From assembly GCA_009869945.1 (NCBI GenBank), contig WIXG01000010.1, positions 310,001 to 374,000 of the forward strand: DNA of 64,000 nucleotides, written 5' to 3'. Source of the stretch: Mesaphorura yosii. Taxonomy: Eukaryota > Arthropoda > Collembola > Poduromorpha > Tullbergiidae. Positions 1 through 12,007 of the stretch are shown in pieces. The translations under genes and the position numbers were made by a program. Numbering within the stretch: the stretch's first letter is position 1; each line of letters opens with the position of its first letter. The notes beneath the pieces are model-generated. The model searched no databases, had not been told where the DNA came from, and worked only from the letters and a program-made list of their open reading frames with translations.

Positions 1-3000
1 GAATACAAGGCTCAAGATGATTCTATTCAGACTGTTGAAGAAGGTAGGGCATTCCATTTCAAACTATTTTAGAAATGATATAGAAGTGTCCTCAACAATA
101 TTGTTAAACTACATTGCAGAAAAATTACGCGAAATCGATGGCTTTGATTTCAAAGAGCTGCACTCACTGCATCCGGAGTTAAGCCAGCAACTCGAAAACT
201 TCCAGAACCACTTGGTGACATCGCATGGCAAGAAAGCTGAATTTGCTGCCTTGAAGGCATGGCAAGTGCAGGAATTAGGTCTTCAAGCCTCATATTACGC
301 CGTTTCGCAAGACAATTTGTTGGATGCACTTTTGGACGTGTCAGGAAATTTTCCTTCGCATGCACTTTCTCTGAGTTCGATTCGAGTCCCGGCAGATTTT
401 AAGAAAGATGTTCTTCAAAATCAGAAGACTATGCAGTCAATGTTTAATCTTGACGATGGAGATGGAGCATTCTTCCTTCAAGGTAGGATAAACGAGACGT
501 AAACTCGTAAGGGTGCGTAAACGCACTCTTTAACTGACCGTTGATTGTTGATAACAGGAGTTTATGTGGACCCTGATTCGTTGGACCTTTTCTCCTTTAT
601 GGAATCGGTGGAGGCTGAACTGGAACTCATGGAGTCCCTGAAAAGCATTTATCATCATGAGAAATCGTTAACACGGCTGCAACTTGAAAACATACTGACC
701 GTGGGATCAAAATCGTCAGAACCAGAATTGGCATTAGATCTCCGTGATTCTTCTGTGTACTGGATAAATGACTTGGAAAAAGACGAAGAATACGAAGATT
801 GGCCTGATGATTTGACGCAGCTATTTTACCGAATGGGAGGTGTCATGTTGCGACCCGTGAGGAGAAATGTGTTCAATCTTTTGCTAACTCTGAATCCAGA
901 GGATGTTGGAACAACAGCAAGTAAGCTCTTTCCACTTTCATACGGAACGATCCAATGCCCAAGAAATGTAAAATATACTCTTTCTCTTGTCAGGTCTTCT
1001 TAAACTCGCACAATCCTTTATGGCCCACAAGGCACCACTCCGAATTGGTGTGACATTCTGCTCGAGTGGAGCCCCGGTAGATCGAGAATTGTCCAATTCT
1101 TTAGACGACGACGAAAACGACACTGACCTGACGGGCGATATAGTTCGCCGTGTTCTCAACTATGCTTTGTCGGAAGACAAAGTTAGGAAGGCTTTCAATT
1201 TGATTGTGGAGGTAATATAACTATGCGGGACAATTTAAGGACGGGGACCCACCCATTTTTTGCTTCGTCTTTCCCAGGCTTATTCTTCAAACGATTTCTC
1301 GAATCTGTTGAAGAAGATGAATGAACCCGGAGAAGAGTTTGATTTCGGTTCCGTTGCCTCTTGCGAATTCGTCAAGAAGAGTGGGCGACCAAGCCCAGCT
1401 GCGTTTTTGAATGGAATCCCGTTGAAGTGGGATTCTATCGATGACTTTGAAGAAATTGTACTAAATCAGTTACTGCGTGAAGCTCAAAGTATTCAAATTG
1501 ATGCATACAGTGGTAAAATTCGTGACAGTACGGATATCTTCGAGTACATCATGAACAAACCGAATGTTCAGACGAGGTAACACTGTTGACAATTTCTCAA
1601 GACATGATCCTTATCACGGCGTGAGTCGCGTGCTAACAAATTCCATCGGTTATTCAGGTTGAATGATAAGATTTTGGACATAACAAACTCAAAATATCTT
1701 CAGTTTGGAAGTGAAATATGGGAGCCTGGAAAAGAGCCGAAGAATCCAATGGCGCGTATGGCATCCTCACTCAAGTATGTAGTCTCGAGTGGCAAACGAA
1801 AAACTCCTATTTCTGTCACACTGTGGCTGCTGGCGGATGTCAGCACTTCACATGGTCGAAGTTTTGTTCAAAATACTCTCGAGTTTTTGGAAGAATCGTC
1901 CACTCACTCAAGAATCGCGTTCATTCCAACCGATAGCTCGACTTACCCACTTAAACAAGCTCTTGAAGCCGCATTTTCCGCAAATGACTTCAAGCGGGCG
2001 TTGAAAGTCTTGCGTGATTTCAAGGAAGCTGATGTTGCAAGCCGCAGCCAATTGAGCGGTGAGGACTCGGGACTGCTGTTACGAAAGTTGACTGGATTTC
2101 CGGAAGGTGCAACTGGCTTAATTGTGAACGGTCGCGTAATTGGGCCTTTGGAACCCTCCGAAGTGTTTGATTTGGGAGACTGGGCGCTGGTCGAGAAGTT
2201 TTCTTATGACGGATGTGCAAAGTTCATCAGTAAGTGTATCGATAAATTCTTCATTTGTTACATAAGGCGAAGGCGCTGAACCAATGAGAATCATTTCCGT
2301 TCATTTTAGGTGCTGAAAGTGACGATGGCGATATTGCGATGCGAGTTTGTTCTGAACTTGGGAATCCGAAAATTCGAGCAAAGAATGCAAAACGCATCGC
2401 GAGCATGCCCTCATTCCAGTCTACTTATGGCATCGACAAGAAAGATTCTGACAATCCAAACGACGATCCATATTATTTGGACCTTAAAAGTGTTATCGAT
2501 CCCGCATCTCGGAATGCACATAAAATGACTGCTATTTTGAAAGCCCTTCAAGACACACTTGGGCAGTGGATTAGAGTTCAAATTATTTTCAACCCTCCTC
2601 CAAAGCACTCTGATCTTCCTCTTAAGTCTTACTACCGATATATTGCTGGAAATAAGCCGAACGAACTTATCCGATTTGACAATATCCCAAGAGATCCCCT
2701 TTTCACGCAGAATGTGATCGCACCGGACAATTGGATGGTGGAGGTTCGTCTTATAATTGATAACTACCTACACACTGTTTTTACTGATAATATTTTGTAT
2801 AATATTTTAAGGTTGTGAAAGGAGAAAATGATTTGGATAATATTCGCCTACGAGATTTGCCTGGACCAGTCTTGAGCCAGTTTGAATTGGCCAACTTGCT
2901 TGTCGAGGGGCATTGTCTTGAGTTAAAATCTGGAACTCCGCCACGAGGACTGCAGTTTACGTTGCATTCTGAAAATCCGGACGTGAAGCCGGCGGAAACT

Positions 3001-4654
3001 ATCGTGATGGCGAATCTTGGCTATTTTCAATTGAAGGCAGAGCCTGGAGTTTGGAACTTAAAACTGAGAGAAGGACCATCGAAAGAAATATTTTCACTGG
3101 AGCCTCAAGTCCAGAAGCCCGTAATTGTTCACTCCTTCCAATCAGTTGTTGTAAAGGTGAAGGTTAAGAGGAATCCAGGAAAGGAATTGGTTTCGCTCCT
3201 TGACAGCGAGGAAGAAGGAGGTGGTAAGTCATACCACTTAAGCAGAAAGAAGCTCGCACTGTCGAACTTATAAACCCTGGCTTTCGATATAGATGGATGG
3301 TTTGGATTCGGAGGAACAAAGAAGAATGTTGAAACAGAAGATGACACAATCAATGTTTTCTCTCTGGCTTCTGGTCATCTGTACGAACGACTGCTTAAAA
3401 TTATGATGTTGAGCGTACTGAAAAATACCAAGTAAGTCCCCTCCAGGTATTACTGCCAAAAATTGCTTTTCACGTATGGTCTCAAACAAATATTTCTAAT
3501 CAGATCAAAGGTCAAGTTCTGGTTCCTCAAAAATTACTTAAGTCCTACGTTGAAGGATATCTTACCTCACATGGCGAAGGAGTACGGCTTTGAGTATGAA
3601 CTCATCCAGTATCACTGGCCAAGGTTCGAGAATATAAATGAAACTCGTGTCATTTCCCTGTGTAAACTTGCATTAATAGAGACTTTCTTTTTGACCAGGT
3701 GGTTAAATCCTCAGCGTGAGAAACAACGAATTATTTGGGGCTACAAAATTTTGTTCCTGGACGTCTTGTTCCCGCTTTCTCTAAAGAAATTCGTGTTTGT
3801 GGACGCTGATCAAGTCGTGAGAACTGATTTGAAGGAATTATTTGAGCTAGATTTAGAAGGTAAACCTTACTATGCAACTCCTCAAACAACCCTCAAGTTC
3901 GTAAATTAGAATTCAATCTGTACGTAATTCCTGCAGGAAATCCTTATGGCTATACTCCATTCTGTGACTCACGAACTGAGATGGATGGCTTCCGATTTTG
4001 GAAGCAAGGTTATTGGAGGTCACATCTTGGAAAACGAAAATATCATATTTCAGCTTTGTAAGGAACGCCTCAGCTTTGTATCAGCAGGTTCTTTATCTAA
4101 GGAAATCTAATCTCGATGCTTGTCTGTTTAAAGATATGTAGTTGATTTGGTGAGATTTAGGCGAGTTGCCGCCGGCGATCGACTTCGCGGGCAATACCAA
4201 GCGCTAAGTCAGGATCCTAATTCACTTTCCAACTTGGACCAAGTAGGCGACTAGTTGATTTGGATTATCACTGAATCTGAATGGGAATCTGCTCTTAACT
4301 AAGCACTATTCGTTTATTGCCAGGACTTGCCCAATAATATGATTCACCAAGTTGGCATTAAGAGTTTACCCCAAGATTGGCTCTGGTGTGAAACGTGGTG
4401 CGACGACGCTTCGAAAGCGAGAGCCAAGACAATCGATTTGGTAATTGCTACTTGTTCACTCGTTCACTGTTATGCAATCAATGACCGTGCTTACATTAGT
4501 TCTTATTGATTTCCAGTGTAACAATCCTCAGACGAAAGAGTCAAAATTGGAGGCAGCCCAGCGGATCGTACCCGAGTGGAAGGAGTATGATCACGAGCTT
4601 AAAGACTTTCAAAATAGAATAGCCAGCTCCAGAAAAACACATGATGAATTGTGA
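1..4654 (+). CDS. UGGT: UDP-glucose:glycoprotein glucosyltransferase, 5'-partial
   Basis: ER-lumenal folding sensor that re-glucosylates misfolded N-glycoproteins so that calnexin/calreticulin rebind them. Exons: 1-43, 120-482, 558-920, 994-1211, 1278-1576, 1658-2229, 2310-2743, 2812-3223, 3293-3431, 3504-3623, 3699-3859, 3937-4057, 4134-4242, 4324-4440, 4517-4654. All phases agree and give 1202 residues. Human UGGT1 has about 1555, so the signal peptide and roughly the first 350 residues lie upstream of the window. The first two thirds matches the thioredoxin-like/beta-sandwich sensor region. The C-terminal GT24 domain is clear: [28 protein letters not shown], the metal-binding DAD motif in [12 protein letters not shown], and [12 protein letters not shown]. 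The protein ends in HDEL, an ER-retrieval signal. Introns are all 66-81 nt. The donors at 2744 and 3624 are weak (GTTCGT/GTTCGA) but required by the frame. Confidence 0.96.
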
Positions 4655-4876
4655 TAAAAATTTGTTCTTAAGTATTTGTGGCATAGAATGTATTACTTAT
4701 TATTCGAGTACAATTAAATGTGACTTTTATTTCAATCCAATGAAGCCAGACTGTCCTGCCGTTGCACGAAACTCATTTGTATGTTTTGTGACCTCTGCTG
4801 CCTGGCAGCTCAGCCTTGAGAATAAAGGTTACGACCTCTACAGGTTCAAGATTGGGTATTATTCGTCTAAATATCT

Positions 4877-4882
4877 AATAAA
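4877..4882 (+). terminator. poly(A) signal of UGGT
   Basis: AATAAA about 220 nt after the UGGT stop codon. It is the best-placed 3'-end signal for this gene. Confidence 0.6.
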
Positions 4883-5708
4883 ATTAAAATTAAGTGCTAA
4901 TTGATATTGCTGGCCAACGCCTTCGAGTGAGGTGGCCCGTGCGAAATAAATTTGCATATTCAAATCTTGGAAAACAATGATCACACAATCTCCTCGTGCC
5001 TGCGCCCATCGCCGTCCGTGCAAAATCATATGAGACTCAACGCTGAGATGCGTTTTGGCTCACTTTTAATGTGTGAGATTATGTAATACGTCAAACGCTC
5101 ATACGCTCGTACTCATGCCACAGCTTCGGTACAGCCGTAGTCGTACATCACCGGTGCCCTTGAGAGTTTATTCCAAGAGTTCACGCTTTTGGCATAAAAT
5201 TCACTATCCAGAATCCAAAATTCGTGGATTGGGATAACAAAAATTGCAGGCAAGTTAAAGAGGTAAGTGACAACGTTAGAATAAAGTCTAAAGGTGGATG
5301 TTAGCCCGTAAGAAGGTATATTATACCATGTTCATCCTATCGCTGGAGTACCGTTGAACTCTGAAGACGTGAGGACGTGCTTACATAATTATCTCACTAA
5401 TCCAATTGATGCGGTGCGGTATTTTGAAGTCACAAGTTTAGGTTTATGAATAACAAAATTACATAACTGTTTCAGGCAGCCACGCACCAAAGCCATCAAA
5501 GCTTGAAGTCAGCAGTCAACTCAGTCTTTCCTTACAAGCGCCGGCCGTACTTGGAAGGTGTGGAGCTTTTGACCTTTCTTATCAGCGAAACATGTAAGCA
5601 TTTCTCTCAGAAGGATTTTGACAACAGACACATGTTTACTGCCGTGTAAGCTTGACCTGATAATCCGTCAACTTTATTGTGGTCTACTTTCCAGAAATTT
5701 TGCCAACA
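4883..5708. other. UGGT-GOT2 intergenic and GOT2 5' region
   Basis: No coding exon is recognisable. Splice-like sites at about 5261 (AG/GTAAGTG), 5594 (AT/GTAAGC) and a pyrimidine-rich acceptor ending CCAG at about 5695 suggest non-coding leader exons of GOT2. This cannot be proved without transcript data. Confidence 0.35.
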
Positions 5709-7410
5709 ATGAGATCGCCGACAATTCTCAGTGTGCTATATAAAAGTCATAATGTGGCAAGCTGTTCGCAAATTAGCGTCCGAAGCAAGTAAGTCTTAAA
5801 ATGGTAACATTGTACTTCTATCCAAAGACAATTTGAGAGAAAGCATTTCCTCTTTTAGGTCGTGGTGGGCGCGAGTCGAGATGGGACCACCTGACCCAAT
5901 CTTGGGTGTGACTGAAGCCTTCAAGAAGGATCCGAGCCCGAACAAAATTAACCTCGGTGTCGGTGCGTACCGAGACGATAACGGTAAACCTTATGTCCTG
6001 CCTAGCATTCTCAAGGTTAGCTTCATCCAACTTAATGCTTGTGATTTTACGATTGTCATCTTTAAATACGATTAAAATTTGCAGGCTGAAGAGACCGTAA
6101 TGTCGAAGAAGCTGGACAAGGAATACGCGCCAATCTCTGGTTCACCCGAATTCTGCAAAGCTGCCATTAACCTTGCACTGGGTGAAAATAATACGTGGGT
6201 GAAAGATGGTCTGGTTAGTTTTTCGTTCCATTCCCGTTGCATTTGTTCATGCCTTCACGAGTTTAACGGCTGATTTGATTCTTCTTCTAGAACGTCACTG
6301 TCCAAGGTATTAGCGGTACCGGATCTCTGAGAATTGGTGCGGCCTTCATTGAGAAGTGGTTTCCTGGGAATAAGGAAATTTTTCTCCCGGCCCCAACTTG
6401 GGGAAATCATATTCCACTCTTCAAACATGCGGGCCTCAATGTGAAAACCTACCGCTATTTTGACCCTAAAACAAACGGCTTTGACTTCAAGGGTGCGTGT
6501 GAAGATATTAAGCAGATCCCGGAGAAGTCTGTTATCCTGCTGCATGCGTGTGCGCACAATCCAACGGGTGTTGACCCGAAACCTCGTAAGTAATTCAGGT
6601 TATTTGAGGCACAATCACCGAGAGTGTTAGCTAATTATTTTCCGATAACAGAGGAGTGGGCTGAACTCTCAAAACTGATCAAAGACAAACAACTATTTCC
6701 GTAAGTAACTTTTGGCTATCAAGTGTCGAGATAGCGTCTTAATTTAATCCTAATCTTGTGAGCTGATGCTTTTTCTGCAGGTTCTTCGACTCCGCCTATC
6801 AGGGATTTGCATCTGGAGACTTCGAGAAGGACGCATCTGCGGTTAGGCTTTTCCTGCAAGACGGTCACCAAATCGCCCTCGCGCAATCATTTGCGAAGAA
6901 TATGGGTCTATATGGAGAGCGCGTTGGAGCGTTTTCACTCATTTGCTCCACGAAAGCTGAGGCTGAAACGGTCATGTCTCAACTCAAGATCGTTATCAGG
7001 CCCATGTACTCGAACCCACCTCTTCACGGGGCGCGAATTGCCCAAGAAGTCCTCACCAATCCCGCATTAAGAAAGCAATGGTAGGTTTTAAGGTACTTCA
7101 AACAATGTCTTGTCAATAACACTCACATTAACCCAGGCTCGGAGAAGTGAAGGGAATGGCCGACAGAATTATCACAATGCGAAGCCAACTGAAGACCAAC
7201 TTGGAGAAGGAAGGATCGAGTAAGAACTGGTCTCACATTATAGACCAAATTGGCATGTTTTGCTTCACGGGAATGACACCGCCTCAAGTCGAGAAGCTGA
7301 TGAAGGAGCACAGCGTTTACCTTACCAAGGACGGGCGAGTGGCTGTCGTAGGAATCACATCGAAGAATGTGCAATACCTGGCCCGTGCCATCCACCAAGT
7401 TACCAAATAA
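5709..7410 (+). CDS. GOT2: aspartate aminotransferase, mitochondrial
   Basis: PLP enzyme interconverting aspartate + 2-oxoglutarate and oxaloacetate + glutamate; the mitochondrial arm of the malate-aspartate shuttle. Exons: 5709-5788, 5859-6015, 6085-6213, 6291-6585, 6652-6700, 6781-7080, 7137-7410. This gives 427 residues (human 430). The start at 5709 is chosen because it is the only ATG whose frame matches the next exon. It gives a basic/hydroxylated leader before [20 protein letters not shown], the conserved mature N-terminus. Family blocks present: [31 protein letters not shown], and [15 protein letters not shown] with the Schiff-base lysine; the end is AIHQVTK. The gene is tail-to-tail with MRPL3, and its poly(A) signal lies 40 nt from the MRPL3 stop. 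Confidence 0.96.
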
Positions 7411-7737
7411 TCACTATCCCACCGCGCCGCACTGAGCGACCGTGCCTTTACCTACTTACTGCATACATATCTTGCGGAATGCGGGCCATCGTGCTAAATT
7501 GAACTCGTGTTATTTAAACTTGCGCTTAACGCTTTGGATTTGTACAAGTGATAATTTAGTCAATCGCTAGATGCCCGAGAGCCGAGAGTTTGTGATGTGA
7601 CGAGCGTATTGGAAATTGTTCATTAGAGTTATATGATCTTTGTAGATTAGTCAAACCAAAATGCAATAATCTTTTACTCTGCTTCTCATTGTCTTGACTC
7701 AGTCAGTGCTATGCTATTTATAAAATCTGAAATGATG

Positions 7738-7743
7738 AATAAA
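7738..7743 (+). terminator. poly(A) signal of GOT2
   Basis: AATAAA about 330 nt after the GOT2 stop and 35 nt before the MRPL3 stop on the opposite strand. The two 3' UTRs must abut or overlap. Confidence 0.6.
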
Positions 7744-7777
7744 CACAAAAATGCAAAGTGTGATGAGCTAACTAAGT

Positions 7778-9688
7778 TCACTGGCGCTCTTCGAAAGTGA
7801 TGGTTGGATCACCGTATTTCTGAACGATCGGGTGGTAGACATCATCAGGTAAAGCCTCTTCTGCCTCGTCAGGGTAGTACGTAGGGAAGTGTGGTACAGG
7901 TGGCGTAGTCCTGCAAATTCATTTCATTGAATGCATTGATAAGGACCAATTGATAAGGTTCTTTGGTTTTCAGCATGAGTCTCAGTGTTTTTCTTACCCT
8001 CTGCGTGGCTCGTAGAACGTGTCACGAATTGTCACAAAGTTTCCGATCTCGCCAGGGAAGTTTGGGCCTCTTACGTAGATGACGTTGTACTTGGTGTTGA
8101 TTCGAACGATCTGAAAATTAGGTCAAAAACTCACACGATGCGAAAACAAGATTATTGGGCGAAGTGCTGTTAGACTAGACTAACCTCACAATTTTTAAGC
8201 ACTCGGTTCATCGCACCCATATGCCCGGGCATCTTCGTACCAGGAAACACTCTTCCCTTTTCTCCTCCCGCGCCGATGTTACCTCCTCGTCGATGTGATT
8301 TGGTGCATCCATGCGTGGCTGGCATTCCACGAAATCCCCATCTTATGATGACACCTTGAAATCCCCGATCAACTCTGAAACAATAAAACCAAAGTTCTGG
8401 TTCCAGGTCGATGCAACTACAGCTACAACTTGACGATCATTACGTTTTTCCTCGGACATCAACTTTCTGCCCCACTTTGAAATGCGAAGCGTACAGTGGA
8501 GTGCCGGGCTGTAACTGAGCTTGTGGTGAAACTATAAATCTTGATATTTTTAGCTTTGGCAAGAGGCCGGATTCAGCAAACAACCCGCAATATTCTTTGG
8601 TATATTGTTGAGGGTCCACTCCTTCCGCTCCGACTATTAGAAACCCAAAGTCGCCATACTTCTCGCCGTAATTTCGCTTTACGACTTCCGGAGGAATATA
8701 TCTGACGACATGATTGTCCACAACCTGGAATTCCGTACGCGCTGAGACTCATTGGTCTATCGAACGAAATAAGGCTCTTCCTTTCAGGTTACCTGAAACA
8801 AAGTTGTAAGAAACTGCTTCCCTTCAGTCGTCCACATTGGATACACTCCAAGTTTCCTTGCGATGACGCCGGTCCTAGTTAAGCCGGGTTTCCATTTCCC
8901 TCGCTCGTTAATTACTTGTTTCAATGGACTTAAGAAAGGCTGACCACTGGACTCAGGAATTGCTGGTGGTCCGTACTGATCCAAGATGACTTGTTTAACG
9001 AAGTCCTTGTTATCTGAAGTGAGTTCTTCATCATGCCTCTAAAAGTCGTGTTATCATTAAGAGATGCAGAAACACTCAATATGGTCTCAATCAATCTCCA
9101 GAAATACAAACCTCTCTCCTTTTGGTTGGCCAACAATGTCGAGGATGCGTCGTTCTATGCTTGACCTTTGACATCTGTCTACATGATTGCAGTTGTGCTT
9201 GAGCGCACACGTCAGAGGGTGTCCTTCAATCGGAAAAGTGGTTATTTGTAGGCAGAATGATGCGAGTGAATTGCTTGTTTACGATTTACGACCGCAGAAT
9301 TGGTTGTTTATTGTTTACCTTAAAAACTGCTGAAGAAGCCCACGCAATGTCAGCATTTTGGGTGTTGTTGAAGGGCCTCTTGATCTTCAAAGTCCTGATA
9401 CTTGTCAGCCCTGATGTTAATTGCAATCGATTGTTAAAATTGCACTTTCTTTCTATTCTTTCATAACACTTAACACTGAAGAGCCGCAGGTGGTGCTCCC
9501 GAGTCCCGACTACAATTCTGGTGCGATGTATCAAGGATGCCGCGTCTTTCGCGAGGAAGAAGATTCAAAACTATCCCTCACAAATTCTGATATCGGTATC
9601 TTCTTGGAGTTGTCGAAGCCAGCCCGGAACTTCGACATTGCAAGAATGTCAAGAGTCTACGCATCTGTTTCATCTTCATCCGGCCCAT
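7778..9688 (-). CDS. MRPL3: mitochondrial large-subunit ribosomal protein uL3m
   Basis: Component of the mitochondrial 39S ribosomal subunit. Exons (5' to 3' on minus): 9688-9582, 9475-9319, 9174-9112, 9038-8793, 8724-8444, 8374-8185, 8110-7998, 7910-7778; about 429 residues. uL3 hallmarks are clear: [66 protein letters not shown], and [15 protein letters not shown]. The first two exons are less certain: they carry an Arg/Lys-rich mitochondrial presequence that cannot be aligned. They were chosen because the phases fit, the donor at 9581 and acceptor at 9476 are good, and the start at 9688 is the only ATG giving an open frame. The human protein has 348 residues; the excess is N-terminal. Confidence 0.9.
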
Positions 9689-9807
9689 GATTTCATAGGC
9701 ATCAAAAATGGAAGGAAATCCTCATGAGAAAGTACCCGTAATCAGATGGCATCCCGAAAACTGACTCCATTGAGAGGTTTAACGGCAGGGCAAACAATAA
9801 TTAAGTA
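9689..9807. promoter_or_regulatory. bidirectional promoter region MRPL3 / ZFP64-like
   Basis: Only 119 nt separate the inferred start codons of two divergent genes, so their promoters and leaders must share this interval. No TATA box is seen. The assignment depends on the provisional MRPL3 start. Confidence 0.4.
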
Positions 9808-11713
9808 ATGCCGAACGCTGGTGGGACGAAGAAGAAAAGATTACACTGCTCTGTCCAGTTGTGTGGCTACAACACCTTGTCATGGACTGACCTGTCCCGA
9901 CATATGAGAAAGCATACTGGTAAGACTGCGGAGTAATATGCTGTGTCGTCCCATTGAGCCAATAAAAGATTCTCGCTAATTTCAGGAGAAAAGCCATACC
10001 AGTGCGACAAGTGCGATAAGAAGTACAGGTACGTAATAAGCACGTTATTGATGTGATAATTCATGAAATTGCTTGGGAGCCGTCAGTCACCGTGTGCAGA
10101 GTACGCCGCGTGCAGACAGCTCCCGTGGCACTTCTTGCGTCCGCCAACCAGGGCGTTCTTGGCTGACGCGGGCTTCCGGCCACATGTGCGCTGGGGGATC
10201 CCAGCACAGTACCATTTGAGAATGCACGATACGCCAACAGCCAATCATAGGCTGAGTTAGAAATATTGAAATGATAATGAGGACTATGGGGACATGACGT
10301 AACTGATGACTATAGAGCCAGAGTCTCTTACCTCCACGTAATTCTAATACGCTTCAGCATTTAATTAGGCGCCACATAATTACACCTTCGTTTAGTCGAA
10401 ATCATTGGCATTATGTCTTCCTTGTTTCCAGTCGACAAGACAAACTTGTGATTCATAAGCGAGTCCACGAAGGAAGACGTCCATTCGCGTGCCCCCATTG
10501 CAAGTACACTGCAGTGGACAGCTCGAACCTGAAGAAGCACGTGCGAAGTCACACTGGCTACAAGCCTTACAAGTAAGTCATATGTACGAAATGTATTCAT
10601 TTTAGGTTAACCTTAGCCAAGAAAATCGTAGAATTCTCTGTCGTGCTTATTGTAACAACTTTATGGATAATCTTATGCTCCTGTGCATAACCTCCAGATG
10701 CAGTCAGTGCTCCTACGAGACGAATGCGGCGTCCCAGCTGGTGGTTCACACCAGGAAGCACACAGGTGCGTTAAAGTCAATCAAATGAAGCCAGAGTTGC
10801 TACTCTCTTTAGGTTATTTTGAAATGATCGAAGATGTAAATCTGGTTAGGTGACTGTCCGTATCTCTGCATGGTTGAAAATTGTGGAGCGGCATTCAAAG
10901 CGCCTTCGGACTTCAAGCGTCATTTACGATGTCATACTGGTGAGAAACCATTCAAGTGCACACAATGCAACTTTGAGGCGGCTGTGAAGTCCAATTTGTC
11001 CGTGCACGTGAGAAAACATCATTCCAAGCCGCCAGCGCCTACAGCTGGGACTTCAACTGACAACGGCACAGATGCCGCCCACGCGCACGAGCATCAGTCT
11101 GTTTTTGGTTCGGCAGAAATTTCCGATATAAATGGGAGCGCATCCACGAACCTCGCGACAAAGGCAAGAAATTCCCAGAAAGATATAAGAAAACCAAGAA
11201 GCCCGAGAGCCCCAAGGCCGGTACAGGTAGAGACTGAATCTGGCGTCAGGCCCGCATTTTCCTGTGAGCACTGCAAATATAAAGTTACAAGATCAAGTAA
11301 GGCACACTACACAAGGCTGCTGAATCTATTTCGTTCCGTGCCCATGACTTGAATTTACACTTGTAAATTTGTTAGAAACTTTGGAACTCCACATGCGGCG
11401 AAAGCACAAGGACATTCTAGAAAAGAATGCAAATGCGGATGCGGACCCGGCCACGCAGAATTCAGAAGTCCCAGCATCCACCGTCAAAAAGCGGAAAGCC
11501 TTCACTTGTTCGACGTGTTCAGCATCTTTCGTTCAGGAAAAGAGTTTGAAATGTCACATGAGACAACACATCACTCCAATCCCAATCAGCGTTCAACCCG
11601 CACCAAGCCCGATTGTTATCTCAGTAATCACGTACGCCGACTCCAGATCGAACTGCTATCCAAAGAGGTTACCGGTGCCGCCGGGCCAGACACCCAGACC
11701 CGGACAAAAATAG
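9808..11713 (+). CDS. ZFP64-like C2H2 zinc-finger protein, eight fingers
   Basis: Probable sequence-specific nuclear transcription factor. Exons: 9808-9919, 9986-10028, 10432-10572, 10698-10765, 10850-11296, 11376-11713; 382 residues. Eight C2H2 fingers are visible. The first has a C-x4-C knuckle (CSVQLC); the second and seventh are split across introns. Fingers 2-6 are joined by short linkers. The arrangement (SRQDKLVIHKRVH, YTAVDSSNLKKHVRSHTG, FKAPSDFKRHLRCHTGEKPFKC, then a Ser/Asn-rich spacer, a finger ending ELHMRRKH and a last finger AFTCSTCSASFVQEKSL) resembles vertebrate ZFP64. That similarity comes from memory, so I leave the symbol empty. Intron 3 (10029-10431) is unusually long and contains a GC-rich block. 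Confidence 0.85.
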
Positions 11714-11760
11714 AACTGATCGACGCAAATCGCTCACTTTCTGCATTATCATTACAAACT

Positions 11761-11766
11761 AATAAA
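11761..11766 (+). terminator. poly(A) signal of ZFP64-like gene
   Basis: AATAAA 47 nt after the stop codon. Confidence 0.6.
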
Positions 11767-12007
11767 CGTGATACTATATTTATTACAACGAAAACTTATA
11801 GGTAAATAATTACACAAAACACAGGATAAATCAAGTCTCATAATTAATACTTACTTTTCTATAAATACGAACGTCTGCGGAGGTAAGACTTCAATAAAAG
11901 TTACTTAGCCAGTTATAAATATATAGCAGTGAAGTAGCCAAGTGATTTTATTTAAAAATTTATTGGAGGTACTAAAAGGACACGTCTGTCTTTGTCATTT
12001 CGGTTGG

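Noticed and set aside
5735-5754. TATATAAAAG and ATG at 5752 as promoter and start of GOT2
   Set aside because: The ATG at 5752 is out of phase with the next GOT2 exon, whereas ATG 5709 is in phase; a TATA box at 5735 would place the start site after both.
9286-9534. Continuous minus-strand frame 9534-9286 as MRPL3 exon 1
   Set aside because: It has no ATG; the two-exon solution 9688-9582 plus 9475-9319 gives a real start and good splice sites.
9421-9690. Plus-strand 89-codon open frame before the ZFP64-like gene
   Set aside because: No ATG start at its beginning, no recognised product, and antisense to the inferred MRPL3 exons.
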